Under the pieces are notes generated by a model. That model searched no databases. It saw only the letters and a list, made by a program, of their open reading frames with translations, and was not told the origin of the DNA. Of a stretch of DNA of 64,000 nt, positions 16,936 through 26,070 are shown piece after piece; positions within the stretch are counted from its first letter, which is position 1; every line of letters starts with the position of its first letter. The position numbers were made by a program, and so were the translations under genes. Source of the stretch: Virgisporangium aurantiacum (GTDB lineage Bacteria > Actinomycetota > Actinomycetes > Mycobacteriales > Micromonosporaceae); contig NZ_BOPG01000063.1 in assembly GCF_016863635.1 (NCBI RefSeq), positions 1-64,000 of the forward strand. Direction: 5' to 3'.

Positions 16936-17774
16936 ACTGGAGCCAGCGGCTCGGCACCGTCGGTGTGTGGCGCGGCGTCGGCGACGTCGACCCCGCGCTG
17001 GCCGCCACGATCGAGAACCTCGGCTACGGCGCCCTCTGGCTGGGCAGCTCGCCGCGCTCGCACCTCCGGCCGGCCGACGACCTGCTCGCCGCCACCACGT
17101 CGCTGCGGGTCGCCACCGGCATCGTCAACATCTGGATGTCCGACCCGGACGAGCTCGCCGACTCCTACCACCGGATCGAGGCGAAGCACCCCGGCCGGCT
17201 CCTCCTCGGCATCGGATCCGGGCACCGCGAGGCCAGCCCCGAGCGGGTCCGTCCGGTGGACGCGATGGCGCGTTACCTCGACGTCCTCGACGAGCGCGGC
17301 GTGCCCGCCCACGCCCGCGTGCTGTCGGCGCTCGGCCCGCGCATGCTCGCCCTGGCCGCCGACCGCAGCGCCGGCACCCACCCGTACCTCACCGTCCCCG
17401 CGCAGACCCGCGAGGCCAGAACGGCGCTCGGCGCGGACGCCCTCGTCGCCCCCGAGCAGACCGTGGTGCTCGACGGCGACCCGGAGTCGGGCCGGCGCGC
17501 CGCCCGCGCGTTCCTCGGCCGATACCTCGCCCTGACGAACTACACCACCTCCATGAAGCGCGGCGGCTTCACCGACGACGACGTGGCCGGCGGCGGCAGC
17601 GACACCCTCGTCGACCGGATCGTCGCCCACGGTGACGCTCCCGTCCTGGCGGCGGCGGTACGGGCACATCTGGACGCCGGCGCCGACCACGTGTGCGTCC
17701 AGGTCCAGCCGGCGACCGGCGACATCGTCCCCGCGCTGCGCGCGATCGCCACCGACCTCGGGCTGCGGGCGTGA
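16932..17774 (+). CDS. F420-dependent LLM-class oxidoreductase (TIGR03620-like), 280 aa
   Basis: Luciferase-like (beta/alpha)8 flavin/F420 enzyme. Features are LGTVGVWRG at the start, ENLGYGALWLGSS, a strand with TSLRVATGIVNIWMSDP, and LLLGIGSGHREASPERVRPVDAMARYLD, matching the TIGR03620 subgroup of actinobacterial F420 enzymes. Substrate unknown. GTG start overlaps the stop of the MFS gene, so exporter and oxidoreductase are one unit. Confidence 0.9.
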   Translation: MNWSQRLGTVGVWRGVGDVDPALAATIENLGYGALWLGSSPRSHLRPADDLLAATTSLRVATGIVNIWMSDPDELADSYHRIEAKHPGRLLLGIGSGHREASPERVRPVDAMARYLDVLDERGVPAHARVLSALGPRMLALAADRSAGTHPYLTVPAQTREARTALGADALVAPEQTVVLDGDPESGRRAARAFLGRYLALTNYTTSMKRGGFTDDDVAGGGSDTLVDRIVAHGDAPVLAAAVRAHLDAGADHVCVQVQPATGDIVPALRAIATDLGLRA

Positions 17775-17792
17775 GCCGCTTAAGGTGATCGC

Positions 17793-18938
17793 ATGTCGGA
17801 TCCGTTGAGTCCGGGGAAAACCCGGGCGGCGCTGCGAACGTCGGCGCGCGTCTCGCTGGACATGCTCCTCGTCCTGCTGATGGCCGGCGTGACGCTGTGG
17901 CTGCTCGGCAAGGCGTGGTCGGTGCTCTGGCCGCTCGTGATCGCGTTGCTGCTCACCACGCTCACCTGGCCGCCGGCCCGGTTCCTCCGCCGCAAGGGGT
18001 GGCCGCCGGCCCTGGCCGCGTCGGTCGTCACGGTCGCGGCGCTGCTGGTGGCGGCCGGTGTCGTCGTGCTGATCTCGGTGCCGGTCGCGTCGCAGTCCGG
18101 TGAACTGGTCGACGGCGTGGTCAACGGCATCCAGAAGCTGCGCGACTGGGCGTCCGGGCCACCGCTGAACGTCGGCGACGACCAGGTGAGCAAGGGGGTC
18201 GACGCGGCCGTCGGCCGGCTGCAGAGCAGCGTCGGCACCATCGCGACCGCCACGCTCACCGGCGTCACCACCGTGCTCAACGGGCTGGTCACCACCGTCC
18301 TCGCGATCTTCCTGATGTTCTTCTTCCTCAAGGACGGCCCGCGGTTCCTGCCGTGGCTCACCGCGCAACTGCCCGGACGCCTGGCCGTCGACGTGCCCGT
18401 GGTCGCGAGCCGGAGCTGGGACACGCTCGGCTCGTTCGTGCGGTCGCAGGCGTTCGTCGGTCTCCTCGACGCGGTCTTCATCGGCATCGGCCTGTGGGTT
18501 CTGGGCGTGCCGCTGGTGATCCCGCTGGCCGTGCTGACGTTCGTGTCGGCGTTCGTGCCCATCATCGGCGCGTTGTTCGCCGGGTTCGTCGCGGTGCTCA
18601 TCGCGCTGGTGTCGAACGGGTGGACCGACGCGCTGATCGTGCTGGCGATCATCATCGTGGTGCAGCAGCTGGAGGGGAACGTCTTCCAACCGATGCTGCA
18701 GAGCCGGGGGCTGGGCCTGCACGCGTCGGTCGTCCTGCTGGCGGTGACGCTCGGCGGGAGCCTGGCGGGCATCGTGGGCAGCCTGCTGGCCGTGCCGGTC
18801 GCGGCGATCGTCGCGGTGGTGTGGCGCTACGTCCGGGAACAGCTCAGCGAACCGGCGGCGCCGCAGCCGGACCCCGATCCGGACCCCGATCCCGGGATCG
18901 TCCCCGATCCCGTCGCACCCCCGGAGCCGGCGGTCTGA
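17793..18938 (+). CDS. AI-2E family transporter, 381 aa
   Basis: Eight or so membrane helices with the PerM/AI-2E exporter pattern: paired helices at 25-85, a soluble helical loop at about 95-160, LAIFLMFFFLKDGPRFLPWL, and the conserved C-terminal QQLEGNVFQPMLQSRGLGLH. The C-tail is a Pro/Asp repeat (DPDPDPDPG). Family members move autoinducer-2-like signals or ions, but the role is known for few. TAAGGT ends 6 nt before the ATG (leaderless). The downstream gene overlaps its stop. Confidence 0.92.
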   Translation: MSDPLSPGKTRAALRTSARVSLDMLLVLLMAGVTLWLLGKAWSVLWPLVIALLLTTLTWPPARFLRRKGWPPALAASVVTVAALLVAAGVVVLISVPVASQSGELVDGVVNGIQKLRDWASGPPLNVGDDQVSKGVDAAVGRLQSSVGTIATATLTGVTTVLNGLVTTVLAIFLMFFFLKDGPRFLPWLTAQLPGRLAVDVPVVASRSWDTLGSFVRSQAFVGLLDAVFIGIGLWVLGVPLVIPLAVLTFVSAFVPIIGALFAGFVAVLIALVSNGWTDALIVLAIIIVVQQLEGNVFQPMLQSRGLGLHASVVLLAVTLGGSLAGIVGSLLAVPVAAIVAVVWRYVREQLSEPAAPQPDPDPDPDPGIVPDPVAPPEPAV

Positions 18939-20092
18939 AAGCGGTCATCCAGGGGCTGGTCGACGGCACGGCCGACTACGAGGCCGGGCTCGACACCCTC
19001 ACCGTCGCGCCGGCCGCCGAGGTCGACGCGGTGCTGCTCACGATGCTCCGGGAATCGTGTGCCCGGCTGTGGCGCGGCGGCTGGCAGCCGGTGGAGCTGC
19101 ACCGCGTCGTCGGGCGGCAGGGCCGTCCCCCGATGCCCGACCTCGTCCGCGACGCGGTCGCCGCGCACCTGCGCGGGTTCCGGCGTGGAGTCGACGAACG
19201 CTGGAAAGCCCAGGCCGCCGCGCTCGACGCGCGGGTGTGGTGGTCGTCCGACGCCGGGTACCTCACCGAGTTCGCGCGGGCCCACCGGCTCGACCGCACG
19301 GCGGTGCTCGACGTCGTGCTGACGCTGCTCCCGGTCCTCAAAAGCCTGCCGGCGATCGAGGTGCTCATCCCGCCGCCGGGCACCGCGTCACCCCGGGCCC
19401 ACGCCACCAGGGCGACCGACGCGGGGCTGCTCAACCGCGTCCGCGCCCTGCTGGCCAAGGCCGAACGGACCGACTTCCCGGCCGAGGCGGAGACCTACAC
19501 CGCGAAGGCGCAGGAGCTCATCGCCCGGCACAGCATCGACGAGGCGCTTCTCGACGGCGCCGACGGCCCCGCCGTGGTTCCGTTCGCCCGCCGGATCGGC
19601 GTCGACCATCCGTACGAGTCCGAGAAGGCGTCGCTGCTGCACGCGGTCGCGGCCGCCAACCGGTGCCACAGCGTGTGGTCGCCGGAACTCGCCTTCAGCA
19701 CGGTGTTCGGGTTCGACGCCGACCTCGACGCGGTCGATCTGCTCTACACGTCGCTGCTGGTGCAGGCCAACCGGGCGATGGCCCGCGCGGAACCCGCTGG
19801 AGGTAAGGCCGGCCGGGCCCGGCTGAAGACGTTCCGCCGGTCGTTCCTCGTGGCGTTCGCGGTGCGGGTCGGCGAGCGCCTGGCCGACTCGGCGGGCGCC
19901 GCCGTGGCCGGGACCCCCGACCTCCTCCCGGTGCTGGCCGACCGCGACGAGCAGGTCCGCGAGACCATGCGCCGCGCCTTTCCCAGCACGACCCGGGCGC
20001 GCGGCGGCCGGGTCGACAGCATGGAGGGCTGGGACGCCGGCCGCGAGGCCGCCGAACAGGCCGGCATCAGACCTGGGCAACCAGCGACGTGA
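18935..20092 (+). CDS. DUF2786 domain protein, 385 aa, apparent CTG start
   Basis: A DUF2786 motif lies at residues ~166-203 (LLAKAERTDFPAEAETYTAKAQELIARHSID), preceded by a helical domain rich in Arg/Trp. DUF2786 occurs in phage and host proteins linked to DNA or stress functions, but no activity is established. Coding runs without an ATG/GTG/TTG from the end of the transporter gene; the only start that keeps the conserved N-terminus is CTG 18935, which overlaps the upstream stop (CTGA) and has GGAG 9-10 nt upstream. A GTG near 19039 would remove about 35 residues. It overlaps the convergent oxidase gene by 26 bp. Confidence 0.75.
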   Translation: MKAVIQGLVDGTADYEAGLDTLTVAPAAEVDAVLLTMLRESCARLWRGGWQPVELHRVVGRQGRPPMPDLVRDAVAAHLRGFRRGVDERWKAQAAALDARVWWSSDAGYLTEFARAHRLDRTAVLDVVLTLLPVLKSLPAIEVLIPPPGTASPRAHATRATDAGLLNRVRALLAKAERTDFPAEAETYTAKAQELIARHSIDEALLDGADGPAVVPFARRIGVDHPYESEKASLLHAVAAANRCHSVWSPELAFSTVFGFDADLDAVDLLYTSLLVQANRAMARAEPAGGKAGRARLKTFRRSFLVAFAVRVGERLADSAGAAVAGTPDLLPVLADRDEQVRETMRRAFPSTTRARGGRVDSMEGWDAGREAAEQAGIRPGQPAT

Positions 20093-21026
20093 CGTCCCCG
20101 GCGCAGCCCCAGCCGATCGTGATGCCGGCGCCGCCGTGGCCGTAGTTGTGCACGACCGGCACCGGCAACAGGTCCCGGTCGAGTTCGACCCGCACCTCGG
20201 AGCGCCCCGGCCGCAGCCCCACGACGGTGTCGAGGACGGTCGCACCGGCCACCGCGGGCGCGATGTCGGCGCAGCGCGCGAGGATCGCGGCGGTCTGTTC
20301 CGGGTCGGGCGTGGTGCTCCAGCGACCCACTTCGAGGGTGCCGCCGAGGATGCAGTCGTCGGAGCGCGGGTGCACGTAGGCCCGGCCGCCGGGGTGCTCC
20401 TCGTCGCGCACCGAGAGGCTCAGCCCGGGGTTGCGGACCCGCACGATCTGGCCGCGCACCGGAAAAACCGTCGCGTCGCCGACCAGGTCGCCGGCCGCGA
20501 GGCCGGCGGCGTTCACCACCAGGTCCGGTTCCAGGTCCAGGACGTCGTGCAGGCCGGTGAGGTGACGCGTGACGCGGTTCGCGCCGGCCCGCACCACCCG
20601 CTCCTGCAGGTGCGGCAGGTAGGCGGGCATCTCCACCAGCGGCACCGCGAACCGTAGGCCGGCCGGGTACCCCGGGGGCAGTTCGTCGCGACGGGCGGGA
20701 CGCACCGGCCCCACGGCGGCGGCCCAGTCGGGCAGCGGCGGGCCGGCCCGGGCGGCGTCGCGGTACAGCACGAGCGTCTCGCGCATGACCACGCCCGGCA
20801 CCCCGGCCGCGGCCTCGTCGACGAGGACGTCGTAGGCGGCCGCGCTCCACCGCGCGACCGCGTCCGGCGGCCCGACCGCCGTCGGAAACCACACCGCCGC
20901 GGCGAGATGCGACGTGGTCCGGTGCACCGGATCCCGGCTCACCACCGTGACGTCGTGGCCGGCCCGCAACAGCAACCGGGCACAGCTCAGCCCGCTGACC
21001 CCGCCACCGACCACCACCACCCGCAC
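20067..21026 (-). CDS. FAD-dependent D-amino-acid oxidase, 319 aa
   Basis: DAO-family flavoprotein: N-terminal dinucleotide fold VVVGGGVSGLSCARLL, the substrate-domain string RGQIVRV, VHPRSDDCILGGTLEVG, and the C-terminal signature VVHNYGHGGAGITIGWGCA that contacts FAD. It oxidises D-amino acids to keto acids with release of ammonia and peroxide, in the cytoplasm (no signal peptide). GTG start. Convergent overlap of 26 bp with the DUF2786 gene. Confidence 0.93.
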   Translation of the reverse strand: MRVVVVGGGVSGLSCARLLLRAGHDVTVVSRDPVHRTTSHLAAAVWFPTAVGPPDAVARWSAAAYDVLVDEAAAGVPGVVMRETLVLYRDAARAGPPLPDWAAAVGPVRPARRDELPPGYPAGLRFAVPLVEMPAYLPHLQERVVRAGANRVTRHLTGLHDVLDLEPDLVVNAAGLAAGDLVGDATVFPVRGQIVRVRNPGLSLSVRDEEHPGGRAYVHPRSDDCILGGTLEVGRWSTTPDPEQTAAILARCADIAPAVAGATVLDTVVGLRPGRSEVRVELDRDLLPVPVVHNYGHGGAGITIGWGCAGDVTSLVAQV

Positions 21027-21047
21027 GGGGGCAATGATCGCATCCGT

Positions 21048-21701
21048 CTATGGGACGGCGGTCCGGCCGTCCCGCCGCCGTTCGCGGCCGACGAACTCCC
21101 GCCGGTCGACGCGGGCCTGTACCGCCAGCAGCACGACGAACCCCGCCAACCCGACGGCGCCCATCCCGTATCCGAGCAGCGTGGTGGCCCGGTCCTCCGA
21201 CCCGTCGGTGATCCGCGCCCACCCCCACCGGTCGACGTACACCACCACCCGGTCGCCCACGGCCAGGTCGCGGTCGTCCTCGACCCAGACGTTCCCGAGG
21301 TCGTCCCGGCCGGCCTCCAGCCCGACCAGCTGATGGCCCGGTCCGCGGTCGCTGTCGGCGGTGACGACCGAGGCCGTCACCGGCCGGGCGTTGGCCTGGT
21401 CGTACCACGCCGGGAGCGCGAACAACGCCGCCATGTTCACCAGCAGGGCGCTCATGACCGTGAGCCACCCCCAGCTGTCACCGACGTCGACGCCGCCGGG
21501 CCCGCCCGCGCGGATGAAGGCCGGCAGAACCATGACGGCCGCGACGAACGCGGTCATCCCGATCGGCACGACCAGCCACACCCTGCCGCCGTGCCAGGCC
21601 AGCCCGCCGACAACGGAGATCGCCACACCGGCCACGACGATGGAGGCGGGCCGCACGAGCCGCCGCATCAACGGGTAGCTGTACGGATCCACGAACTCCA
21701 T
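21048..21701 (-). CDS. Four-helix membrane protein, 217 aa, Rv1733c/DUF3592-like
   Basis: Two helices at ~18-60, one at ~80-100, then an extracytoplasmic beta-rich segment (ARPVTASVVTADSDRG to VGDRVVVYVDRWG) and a final helix. The loop motif, a converted 'voltage' of the form V-x-A-x-V with DxVxVYVD, resembles actinobacterial proteins of the Rv1733c group; function unknown. Start ATG 21701 leaves only 24 bp to the divergent regulator gene. Confidence 0.7.
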   Translation of the reverse strand: MEFVDPYSYPLMRRLVRPASIVVAGVAISVVGGLAWHGGRVWLVVPIGMTAFVAAVMVLPAFIRAGGPGGVDVGDSWGWLTVMSALLVNMAALFALPAWYDQANARPVTASVVTADSDRGPGHQLVGLEAGRDDLGNVWVEDDRDLAVGDRVVVYVDRWGWARITDGSEDRATTLLGYGMGAVGLAGFVVLLAVQARVDRREFVGRERRRDGRTAVP

Positions 21702-21725
21702 TGTGACCACGTATCGTGCCCGCTT

Positions 21726-22436
21726 GTGGAACTGCGGTTCGGGACTCGTGGATCCGACTCGCCGTGGGTCGACACGGTGTGGACGTGCACCAGCGACCGG
21801 GTCTCGACGATGACGTCGGTGGCGGCGGTGACCTGGGGCCTGGTGTTCTGGCAGCACGAGGGCCGGCCGCACGCCTCGGTCTCCGGTCCCGAGACGGCCA
21901 CCGGCACCGCACCGGTTCCGGAGGGCGCCACGTTCGTCGGCATCGAGTTCGCCGTCGGCACGTCGTTGCGGGTCGTGCCCACGGCGTCGCTCGTCGACGG
22001 CGGCGTCGACCTCCCCGACGCCACCCGCCGCACGTTCGTGCTGGACGGCGCCCACTGGGAGACGCCGGGCCCCGACGACGCCGAGGCCCTCGTCGGACGG
22101 CTGGTCCGCGCCGGGGTGGTCGTCCGCGACCCGCTGGTCGCCGAGGTCCGCGGTGGGCACCGTCCGCGGGTGTCGGAACGCACCGTCGAACGCCGGTTCC
22201 GGACGGCGACAGGGCTCACCCGGGGCGCCGTCCGGCAGATCGAGCGGGCCCGCACCGCCTCGACGCTGCTCGCCACCGGCACCCCGGTCGCCGACGTCGT
22301 GTCGGGCCTGGCGTACTTCGACGAGCCGCACCTGGCCCGCGCGCTACGCCGCTACGTCGGCCGGACGGCCGGACAACTGCGCGAGCGCTCCGGCGGTCCC
22401 ATCGCCTTGGCCCTGGATCAGCGCACCACCTCGTAG
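21726..22436 (+). CDS. AraC-type helix-turn-helix regulator, 236 aa
   Basis: The N-terminal half is a DUF6597-like sensor (DRVSTMTSVAAVTWGLVFWQHEGRP) and the C-terminal half an AraC domain (VSERTVERRFRTATGLTRGAVRQIERARTAS, PVADVVSGLAYFDEPHLARALRRYVGRTAGQLR). GTG start with TATCGT 8 nt upstream. It ends over the 3' end of the convergent RibD-like reductase gene (19-bp overlap); regulators of this type are often found beside such reductases, so that gene is its likely target. Confidence 0.85.
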   Translation: MELRFGTRGSDSPWVDTVWTCTSDRVSTMTSVAAVTWGLVFWQHEGRPHASVSGPETATGTAPVPEGATFVGIEFAVGTSLRVVPTASLVDGGVDLPDATRRTFVLDGAHWETPGPDDAEALVGRLVRAGVVVRDPLVAEVRGGHRPRVSERTVERRFRTATGLTRGAVRQIERARTASTLLATGTPVADVVSGLAYFDEPHLARALRRYVGRTAGQLRERSGGPIALALDQRTTS

Positions 22437-22990
22437 ATCATCTTCACGACGCCGTTCTTGTAGGCCTGGGACTCCCGCAGGCGCAGTTGGTGCTTGTCGC
22501 GGTCGGTCGTGCTGAAGACGCTCTTGCCGGCGCCGAGCAGCACCGGGAAGACGAGCAGGTTGTACCGGTCGATCAGGCCCGCGTCCGACAGCCGCCGGGC
22601 GACCTCGGCGCTGCCGTGGATGAAGATCCCGCCGCCCTCGGTCTTCTTCAGCTCGGCGACGTCGTCGTCCGACCGCAGGATCGTCGTCGGCCCCCACCCG
22701 TCGACGAGGGCGTCGTCGGGCAGCGTGGTCGACAGGACGTACTTGGGCAGGTCCTTGTAGCTCGCGTGGTCGTCCGACTCCCGCCAGACCGGTGCGAACA
22801 GCTCGTAGCTGCGCCGGCCGAACAGCAGCGCCGTGGTGTCGGCGAGTTCCTCGCCCTTGAGCGCGAAGGCCTCGGGCAGAAAGTCGTGGGCCACCCAGCC
22901 GCCGCCGCGGTGCTCCTCGCCCGGCCCACCGCCCGGCGAGTCCACGACGCCGTCGAGCGACATGAACCCGGTGTAGACCAACTCGCGCAT
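22418..22990 (-). CDS. Dihydrofolate-reductase-fold (RibD C-terminal) protein, 190 aa
   Basis: RibD_C/YyaP-like family: MRELVYTGFMSLDGVVDSPGG, LLFGRRSYELFAPVW, KYVLSTTL, GGIFIHGSAEVARRL and LLVFPVLLGAGKSVF are the standard conserved blocks for the NADPH-binding reductase fold. The substrate is not known for most members. ATG follows GAGGAGACACC. Cytoplasmic. Confidence 0.92.
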   Translation of the reverse strand: MRELVYTGFMSLDGVVDSPGGGPGEEHRGGGWVAHDFLPEAFALKGEELADTTALLFGRRSYELFAPVWRESDDHASYKDLPKYVLSTTLPDDALVDGWGPTTILRSDDDVAELKKTEGGGIFIHGSAEVARRLSDAGLIDRYNLLVFPVLLGAGKSVFSTTDRDKHQLRLRESQAYKNGVVKMIYEVVR

Positions 22991-23077
22991 GGTGTCTCCT
23001 CACGATCCGCTCCGCTGAAACGCTTCGCCAGGCTAGGAGACGCTCGAAGCCCCGGTCTTGTACGGAAACGACGGCCG

Positions 23078-23317
23078 TCACAGGCGACGCAGGACGAGGA
23101 GGCCGCCGACTCCGGGGATCAGGGCCGTCGCCCGGGTGCGGGCGGCCCGGCTCAGGCGCACGGTCAGGATGACGACGAACAGGTAGGCGCATCCGTGGAC
23201 GGGCCCGATCGCGGACGACACCGCGGGGTGGTGCACGGTGACGAGGTTGGCCAGCAGGACCACCAGGGTCACGATTTCCGCGGCGGCGGCGAACCGGAGT
23301 GCCCGCACCGGCGTCAC
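23078..23317 (-). CDS. DUF3817-like small membrane protein, 79 aa
   Basis: Two to three hydrophobic segments with FAAAAEIVTLVVLLANLV and AIGPVHGCAYLFVVILTV; the GPVHG string in the second helix is the mark of DUF3817. GTG start overlaps the stop of the DUF2269-like gene upstream (GTGA), so the two membrane proteins are co-translated. Function unknown. Confidence 0.78.
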   Translation of the reverse strand: MTPVRALRFAAAAEIVTLVVLLANLVTVHHPAVSSAIGPVHGCAYLFVVILTVRLSRAARTRATALIPGVGGLLVLRRL

Positions 23318-23763
23318 ACCCCCGTGGTCGAGCCGGGGCGGACGATCATCAGGACCGTGACCACCGCCCACAACAGGTTGAACGTCCCGGTGACCATCGC
23401 CAGCCCGACCAGCGCGTGCCGGTCCGGTTCCGGGGCCGCCAACCGCGCCTGGCGGGGAAGCACCACCGCGATGAGCACGGCCGCGGCGGCGGCGGTCAGC
23501 GCGATCGAGACGATCAGCCACGCGTCGCCCAGTACGCCGAGGCTGCTGGCGGTGGCCAGCCCGAACACGGGCACCACGACGCCGAGCGTCGCGTAGACGC
23601 GGCAGATCCGGTACAGCGAGCGGAGCACGGCCAGGTCGCGGTCGGTGCCGGCCGGGCCCAGGGCGCGCCGGGCGGTCGCCGGGAACATGCTGGCGGCGAC
23701 GGTGACCGGTCCGATCGCGATGATGGCAGCGAGCACGTGTACCGAGAGCAGGATCTTGGTCAC
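23314..23763 (-). CDS. DUF2269-like four-helix membrane protein, 149 aa
   Basis: Four helices, starting KILLSVHVLAAIIAIGPVTVAASMFP, with the conserved His in helix 1 and Arg-rich cytoplasmic loops as in DUF2269 proteins. Role not established. GTG 23763 has TACCGT 7 nt upstream, so translation is probably leaderless. It is 93 bp from the divergent GlxA gene. Confidence 0.75.
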   Translation of the reverse strand: MTKILLSVHVLAAIIAIGPVTVAASMFPATARRALGPAGTDRDLAVLRSLYRICRVYATLGVVVPVFGLATASSLGVLGDAWLIVSIALTAAAAAVLIAVVLPRQARLAAPEPDRHALVGLAMVTGTFNLLWAVVTVLMIVRPGSTTGV

Positions 23764-23856
23764 CCGGGCGACGGTAGTGACAGCGGGTGACGCCCGGAAG
23801 TGGCTGGATTGCCACCCTCCAACGGATTCTCGCCAACCGGCGTACGGTGACGAGCC

Positions 23857-24810
23857 ATGCACACCGTCGCCGTGGTCGCGTTGGACCGCGTCCTCCCGTT
23901 CGACCTCGCCACGCCGATCGAGGTGTTCACCCGGATCCGGCTGCCGGGCGACCGTCCCGCCTACCGGGTGCGGGTGTGCGGCGCCGCGCCGACGGTCGAC
24001 GCCGGAGCCTTCACGCTGCGCGCGCCCTGGGGGCTCGACGGTCTCCGCGGCGCGGACACGATCGTCCTGCCCGGCTGCGCCGACCCCACCGCCCCGGTCC
24101 CCGACGAGGTGATCGCCGCCCTCCGCACGGCCGCCGCCGACGGCGCCCGGATCGCCTCCATCTGTGTCGGCGCGTTCATCCTCGCCGCCACCGGCCTGCT
24201 CAACGGGCAGCGCGCGACCACCCATTGGATCGCCGCCGGCGTCCTCGCCGAGCGGTACCCGGAGATCGAGGTCGACCCGGGGGTCCTCTACGTCGACAAC
24301 GGCCAGTTCCTGACGTCGGCCGGCGCCGCCGCCGGTCTCGACCTGTGCCTGTACCTGATCCGCCGCGACCACGGTTCCGCCGTGGCCGCCGAATCCGCCC
24401 GGCTCGCGGTGATGCCACTGGAGCGCGAGGGCGGGCAGGCCCAGTTCGTCGTCCACGACCGGCCGCCGGCCCCGCGCGGGTCGGAACTCGAACCGGTGCT
24501 GCGGTGGATGCAGGACAACGCCGCCCGCGACCTCACCCTCGACGACATCGCCGCGCACGCCGGCATGAGCACCCGCACGCTCAACCGCCGCTTCCGCGAG
24601 CAGACCGGCACCACGCCGCTGCAGTGGCTGCTGCGCAGCCGCATCCGACGGGCACAGCACCTGCTCGAAGCGACCGATGAGCCGGTCGACCGCATCGCCG
24701 CACAGGTCGGATTCGGTTCACCGACGGCGTTCCGCGACCGCTTCAAGCGCATCGTCGGCACGAGCCCGCAGACGTACCGCGCCGCGTTTCACACGAGCGC
24801 GGCGAGCTAG
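23857..24810 (+). CDS. GlxA-family regulator (DJ-1/PfpI sensor plus AraC domain), 317 aa
   Basis: The N-terminal DJ-1/PfpI-like domain (residues 1-175) contains the nucleophile-elbow segment ASICVGAFILAATGLL and TTHWIAAGVLAERYP. The C-terminal AraC domain (~215-310) contains DDIAAHAGMSTRTLNRRFREQ and IAAQVGFGSPTAFRDRFKRI. GlxA-type regulators often control amidase or amino-acid catabolic genes; no such target is adjacent. TACGGT ends 8 nt before the ATG. Its stop codon TAG is part of the -10 hexamer of the next gene. Confidence 0.93.
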   Translation: MHTVAVVALDRVLPFDLATPIEVFTRIRLPGDRPAYRVRVCGAAPTVDAGAFTLRAPWGLDGLRGADTIVLPGCADPTAPVPDEVIAALRTAAADGARIASICVGAFILAATGLLNGQRATTHWIAAGVLAERYPEIEVDPGVLYVDNGQFLTSAGAAAGLDLCLYLIRRDHGSAVAAESARLAVMPLEREGGQAQFVVHDRPPAPRGSELEPVLRWMQDNAARDLTLDDIAAHAGMSTRTLNRRFREQTGTTPLQWLLRSRIRRAQHLLEATDEPVDRIAAQVGFGSPTAFRDRFKRIVGTSPQTYRAAFHTSAAS

Positions 24811-24819
24811 GTTCGTCGG

Positions 24820-25335
24820 GTGGAACCGCTGGCGCAGGACGAGATTCTGGACATCGTCGACGAGGAGGACCGGGTCGTCGGGCAGGCGCCACGGCATCGG
24901 GTGTACGCCGAACGGTTGCGGCACCGGGCGGCGTTCGTGCTCGTCCGGGACCCGGCCGGGCGCGTCTTCGTGCACCGGCGCACCGCGCGGAAACTGGTGT
25001 TCCCGTCGCGGTACGACATGTTCGTCGGCGGTGTGCTCGGCACCGGCGAGACGTACGACGAGGCGGCCCGGCGGGAGGCCGCCGAGGAGTTGGGGGTGCC
25101 GACGCTGCCCGCGCCGACGCCGCTGTTCCGCTTCCTGTACGAGACGCCCGAGCACACCTGGTGGTCGGCGGTCTACGAGGTGCGCTGCGACGTACCGGTC
25201 CACCCGCAGCCCGAGGAGGTCGACTGGTACGCCTTCCTCGCCGAGGACGAGTTGCGCCGCCGCATCGACGAAGACGAGTGGCCGTGGGTGCCCGACGGCT
25301 TCGAGGCCTACCGGCGGCTGCGGGCGTCTCCATAG
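24820..25335 (+). CDS. Nudix hydrolase (YfcD-like), 171 aa
   Basis: Complete Nudix box GGVLGTGETYDEAARREAAEELGV (residues ~70-92) with the REAAEELG core. The leading segment ILDIVDEEDRVVGQAPRH resembles YfcD/IPP-isomerase-like Nudix proteins. It hydrolyses an unknown nucleoside-diphosphate-linked compound. GTG start with TAGGTT ending 6 nt upstream. Convergent 28-bp overlap with the MerR gene. Confidence 0.9.
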   Translation: MEPLAQDEILDIVDEEDRVVGQAPRHRVYAERLRHRAAFVLVRDPAGRVFVHRRTARKLVFPSRYDMFVGGVLGTGETYDEAARREAAEELGVPTLPAPTPLFRFLYETPEHTWWSAVYEVRCDVPVHPQPEEVDWYAFLAEDELRRRIDEDEWPWVPDGFEAYRRLRASP

Positions 25336-26066
25336 CTTTTGATCAATTCGGCGATCCGGAGCAGGGCCGGCGAGGAAGCACCCGCCGTCGCGGCGGCCAG
25401 CCGGGCCATCGAGTCGTCGTCCGGCATCGCGGCCTCCGCGCCGCCGTCGCGCCCGGCGAGCCACCTCCGCGTCCGGTCGGCCAGCGCGGGCAGGCGCGGG
25501 TCGTCCGGTGACCAGTCGAACGCGGCGTCGTAGGCGAGGTTCAGCGCGCGGAACTCGGGGTCGGCGATCGCGTCGAGCTTGTCGGCGATCCAGGCCGCGG
25601 CCTGATCGGGCGCCGCCGACGACAGCAGGACCCACAGGTCCCGCTCCAGGAGGACGCTGCGCTCGCTGACCCCGATCTCGCGCAACACGTCCAGGTACCC
25701 GGCGACCTCCTCCGACACGAAGAGGCGGTCGCCGCTGCGCAGGTGGGCGATCCGTTGCCGGGTCCGGCGGATCTCCTCGGCGCGCCTGCGCAGCGACGCG
25801 TCGATCTCGTCGATCGCGGCGGCGAACCGGTCCGGGCCGGCGCCGAGGACGTCCTTGATGCGGGCCAGCGGCACACCGGCGTCCACCAGAGTCTTGATCT
25901 TCACGAGCTGGATCGCGTGCTCCGCGCCGTAGCGCCGGTAGCCGGAGGAGTCGCGGGGCGGCTCGGGCAGCAGCCCCTTCCCGTGGTAGACCCGGACCGC
26001 CTTGATGGTGACGCCGGCGTAGGCGGCGAGCTGGCCGATCGTCAACAGGTGGTTCACCGGGCGCAT
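25308..26066 (-). CDS. MerR-family transcriptional regulator, 252 aa
   Basis: N-terminal MerR winged helix (LLTIGQLAAYAGVTIKAVRVYHGKGLLPEPPRDSSGYRRYG), coiled-coil at ~85-115, and a C-terminal alpha-helical effector domain. No metal-binding Cys pattern, so it is a drug/organic-ligand type like TipA/BmrR. It begins 4 bp after the serine hydrolase gene in the same direction; the promoter palindrome at 27398-27422 is the probable operator, giving an autoregulated operon. Confidence 0.92.
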   Translation of the reverse strand: MRPVNHLLTIGQLAAYAGVTIKAVRVYHGKGLLPEPPRDSSGYRRYGAEHAIQLVKIKTLVDAGVPLARIKDVLGAGPDRFAAAIDEIDASLRRRAEEIRRTRQRIAHLRSGDRLFVSEEVAGYLDVLREIGVSERSVLLERDLWVLLSSAAPDQAAAWIADKLDAIADPEFRALNLAYDAAFDWSPDDPRLPALADRTRRWLAGRDGGAEAAMPDDDSMARLAAATAGASSPALLRIAELIKSYGDARSRR

Positions 26067-26070
26067 CGTG

